Shown here: one piece after another, positions 61,247-64,000 of the stretch
Layout of the letters: each line of letters begins with the position of its first letter
Position numbering within the stretch: the stretch's first letter is position 1
Origin: Siphonodentalium dalli
Lineage: Eukaryota; Mollusca; Scaphopoda; Gadilida; Siphonodentaliidae
Reading direction: 5' to 3'
Length of the DNA: 64,000 bases
NCBI GenBank assembly: GCA_032622095.1
Contig: CP136069.1
Location: 85,954,958-86,018,957 of the forward strand
Notes under the pieces: model-generated
What the model was told of the DNA's origin: nothing
The model's input: the letters and a program-made list of their open reading frames with translations, nothing else
The model's database searches: none
Translations under genes and position numbers: made by a program

Positions 61247-61387
61247 TTGCTCGAAATAATCGACTCCTTAAACACAGCAGAATTATGGGTAATTTTTCAG
61301 GATTTAGTCAGAAATAGGGCTTGTTGCCATTCATCAGAAAGCTCTCACTGAGTGGTTAAGGAGTCGATTATTTAGGGCATTACTGTA
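61247..61387. mobile_element. Tc1/mariner-type MITE, copy 3, internally deleted
   Basis: The left part AATAATCGACTCCTTAAACA, GAATTATGGGTAATTTTTCA and GGCTTGTTGCCATTCATC runs to CTCTCACTGAG, then jumps to the extreme right end GTGGTTAAGGAGTCGATTAT, GGCATTACTGTA. Most of the right arm is therefore deleted. The outermost left bases are mutated. Confidence 0.75.
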
Positions 61388-61701
61388 TTAGACTAATGAG
61401 CTTTCCCAACTACTCATCTCGGATACTGCAAAAACTGAATTGTTTTTATAGAGATTTTGGAGTTGAAATATCACTACCTCGAAAAATGGTGACCGAAATT
61501 GCTTGAACACTTGTATCTTCACAACGGTACTTAACATTTATATGGGGACATGATGCACAGTGAGCCAGCAAAAAATTCTACATAGGTCATTTGCTATATA
61601 TTTGGGTTGAGATATAATTATATAGGCAATTAAAACTGACTTCAATGTGAAACATTGTCGCCATTTTTTAGCAAATTATGATGTAGGTTCCTGGCCCTGT
61701 G

Positions 61702-61877
61702 TACAGTAATGGCCTAATTAATCGAAGCCCTTAACCACAGCAGAATTATGGGTAACTTTTCAGGATTTAGTTGAGCTTTCCGATGAATGGCAACAAGCCA
61801 TATTTCCGACTAAATAATGAAAAGTTATCCATAATTCTGCTGTGGTTAAGGAGTCGATTAATTAGAGCATTATAGTA
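61702..61877. mobile_element. Tc1/mariner-type MITE, copy 4
   Basis: TA, CAGTAATGGCCTAATTAATC at the left; GATTAATTAGAGCATTATAG then TA at the right. The arms ACCACAGCAGAATTATGGGT and their inverse pair. A central part is missing on the left arm, so the loop is shifted. Nothing else is recognised in 61878-62784 before exon w11. Confidence 0.8.
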
Positions 61878-62784
61878 CACTGCATTTGAATAAGATTGAT
61901 CAAATATTTCATTGGTTCAAATTGGAACTCGACCACTGGGCAAATTTCTGTTTCTTCATGACCCATTTCCAAATTTGAATCTATTATGCTTTTGGCCTTA
62001 ATTTACATTGGTACACAATGTTTTTATTTTCAGTTTTCCAACAAATTTATTTTAGTTTAAAAAATAAACTGATTTGAAGTGTTTCTTCCATGTATTTTAT
62101 CTCGCCGATGATCTTTGTTGACATGATAATACACAAACATTTATTACAAGCATGCTCATTATTTAAATGAAACTATGTTAGTTCAAGCAAAGAGCTGGAT
62201 TATGCTGTAATATTTGAGAATCATTTCTGAAGATTATTCACTAACAAGTATTTATTTCTTGTTAGTTTTCAGACTCAGTTATGTAACTTAGAATAATAGT
62301 CAGGAGATAATTAAATGTACATTGAGAATTCGTCAACTTGGACATGGAAACATTAGACAGAAAGACGCAGCTTTACATTGAAACCAGACTGGTAGGAAGT
62401 ACCATAATCTATTTATAATTAAAATGATAAAATGAAGATGTACATTATCAATGTAACGTAAATTGTCTAATCCAATTTTTGTTACTGTCAAAAGCCAAAA
62501 GTAAAAAAATAATTGGTCAGCAAGTTGTTACATCTTCATTTCATCACATTTCATTCTATCAGACATATATGACTACCTCCAACTTTATAATTAAAATATA
62601 TATACCCGGTAAACTAACATAGCCAACCTCTTACAAACCCAGAGTATTTACATTACTGTATTATTGTGAATATATCGTTCCACCATGTGTATTACTAATG
62701 TTGACTCCTTTGTATTTTCTCTAGAAGAACTTCCCATGTCTTAAGATTTATTAATTTTTGTACTTATTTGATTGATACTTTTAG

Positions 62785-62823
62785 CTGGAGAAATACTTTC
62801 TGAAGTTGAAAAACCCTAAGAAG
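62785..62823 (+). CDS. DOT1L: DOT1L coding exon w11
   Basis: Acceptor ACTTTTAG, donor GTGAGT, 39 nt, phase 0 at both ends. It encodes LEKYFLKLKNPKK, matching human LENYFSSLKNPK, the last helix of the catalytic domain. Both w10a and w10b end in phase 0, so either joins in frame. Because it is short, support depends on the exact match and the flanking splice sites. Confidence 0.94.
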
Positions 62824-62877
62824 GTGAGTAAATTGTAGCAATGAATATTTCATTACATGTGAGCTATGCTGGCCGCA

Positions 62878-62960
62878 GTTTTACCCTTTCTATACTAAAT
62901 ACTCATTGATGAGTAATTATCCCTTAGGCTAATCTAAATAATATAAATAAATTGCTAGAT
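62878..62960 (+). mobile_element. Left-end fragment of the TTAACCCTTTCTATA MITE
   Basis: TTTTACCCTTTCTATACTAA then ACTCATTGATGAGTAATTAT match the left end of 33818-34058. The right end is absent. Confidence 0.5.
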
Positions 62961-63087
62961 TTACATCCAACTTTTTTAGAAAAACGAGGCGGGAGCGCGA
63001 ATTTTATTTTTTATATTTTATTCTTAGATTGTCCAATTTGATCAAAATAGACTGATTAATGGATCATTGAAATTTAATTTGATGATT

Positions 63088-63260
63088 ATACCCTTCCATG
63101 ACTGGAGCATCCTGATTGTTTTGCGAAAACCCTGTGCTATGCATTCTCTTATAAATAGGGCGCCTCGCATATATGAGAGAATACATTGGCCTAACAATAT
63201 TTACCTTGATCTTGAAAGCCAGTGCATTCTCTTATATGGGAGAAAAGTGCTGATTCGCAG
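63088..63260. mobile_element. TTAACCCTTYCATGAC-family MITE, truncated copy
   Basis: ACCCTTCCATGACTGGAGCA, GTGCTATGCATTCTCTTATA, CGCCTCGCATATATGAGAGA, ATACATTGGCCTAACAATAT, GCCAGTGCATTCTCTTATAT: the same order of palindromic blocks as 47015-47280. Left TTAA and the right end are lost. Confidence 0.65.
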
Positions 63261-63509
63261 GGCCCTACCTTGCAAGTGCATAAATTGGTTTGTGCTGCCT
63301 TCAATAGCCTTCAACTTTTGTGATAATTGCACCATTTAGTAATTTTACTAAACTCATAATTGAATATCGTGATTTGCCTAAAGTGGCCTTGAATTCCAAA
63401 ATAGTTGGCTTTGGAGAAAAATTGTCCCTTAAATTATTTGACTTCTTCTGAGTTATATATAAATAATACAAATTGTAACACAAGTAGTATTTATTATTCT
63501 CTATTGCAG

Positions 63510-63593
63510 CCTGATGAGGAAATATCGCCAGTAGTTAGAAGAGACAGAAGAGGAAGAGTAGTGACTGGACGATGCAGAGACAAAGACTGTCAG
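63510..63593 (+). CDS. DOT1L: DOT1L coding exon w12 (last in window)
   Basis: Acceptor CTATTGCAG, donor GTATGC, 84 nt, phase 0 at both ends. It encodes PDEEISPVVRRDRRGRVV, then TGRCRDKDCQ. It is rich in arginine and lysine, like the region just after the human catalytic domain that helps bind nucleosomal DNA. Sequence similarity to human is low here, so the call rests on the in-frame join after w11, the splice sites and the charge pattern. The gene continues beyond the window. Confidence 0.82.
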
Positions 63594-63686
63594 GTATGCT
63601 TTTATATGCACTCATCTATAGAATATCTGAAAATTTGTTGTTAAATATTTATCGTTTTCCAACACTGTGGGATTTAACAAAATTGG

Positions 63687-63766
63687 CATATAATTTATAT
63701 AATGTGATCTGGGGGTTCATGGTATATAATGTGACATATAATTTATATAATGTGATCTGGGGGTTC
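63687..63766. repeat. Direct repeat of 32 bp, offset 48
   Basis: CATATAATTTATATAATGTG then ATCTGGGGGTTC occurs at 63687-63718 and again at 63735-63766, identical, separated by 16 bases. A simple local duplication. Confidence 0.85.
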
Positions 63767-63827
63767 GAAAATTAAGTGGGCCTTCAATTTAATATCAGAA
63801 ATAGATTTTGACTCTTTGTTAGACTAT

Positions 63828-64000
63828 TAATTGTCCCCCGACGTTCTGAATGAAAAGGGGTACTATAGAAACGGGCTATGTCCGTCTGTTCATCTGTCCA
63901 TTTGTCTGTCCATCACACTTTTGAGTACCTTCATGGTGTAATCATCTCCTACAGATTTCATACCGGAGATTTGAAACTTCAGAATATTGTTGCCCATATA
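63828..64000. mobile_element. Helentron-associated (HINE/pearl-like) element F, cut by window edge
   Basis: ATTGTCCCCCGACGTTCTGA, then GAAAAGGGGTACTATAG forms the start hairpin region. A degenerate GTCC/GTCT tract follows (63888-63914), then CTTTTGAGTACCTTCATGGT. The layout matches elements D and E. Confidence 0.5.

Overview
This window is animal genomic DNA, AT-rich, intron-dominated and crowded with short transposable elements. The repeat content (hairpin plus GTCC-tract elements of the kind described as pearl/HINE in bivalves, frequent ACATGTAC words, many MITEs) suggests a mollusc, probably a bivalve. That is an inference; no species marker was recognised.

The only host gene I can support is DOT1L, the histone H3 lysine-79 methyltransferase, on the + strand. 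Thirteen exons lie between 8850 and 63593. They give a continuous open frame (about 320 codons per isoform) covering the catalytic fold from the equivalent of human residue ~43 to just past the methyltransferase domain. The first one or two coding exons and the long C-terminal part were not found and probably lie outside. Every exon has an AG acceptor and a GT donor, and all phases match. Two neighbouring exons of 107 nt (55426-55532 and 55938-56044) are diverged duplicates encoding the same protein segment. They look mutually exclusive: joining both shifts the frame into an early stop.

Region by region: 1-8849 is upstream intron or flank with dispersed repeats. The intron at 8925-32237 holds about 19 kb of a 23-bp satellite with higher-order duplications. 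The satellite is split by a 2,220-bp DNA transposon (22711-24930) that carries seven copies of an E-box-like motif. A homologous block of the array at ~13.2-14.2 kb carries a TAATTAAT scar at exactly the matching position, which looks like an excision footprint of the same transposon. The introns between 32302 and 49787 hold a MULE-like foldback, hairpin-module repeats, Helentron-like (HINE) elements, piggyBac-like MITEs, and a 5'-truncated LINE (44290-46480) with a 13-bp target duplication and an intact reverse-transcriptase frame. The 49888-55425 intron carries a non-autonomous hAT element with a perfect 8-bp target duplication. The 56045-62784 intron carries four Tc1/mariner-type MITE copies plus a ~1-kb foldback with a HINE nested in one arm and a 37-bp minisatellite near its outer end.

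Apart from the DOT1L exons and the LINE ORF, the short open frames look like chance. No tRNA, rRNA, CRISPR or prokaryotic feature was seen.
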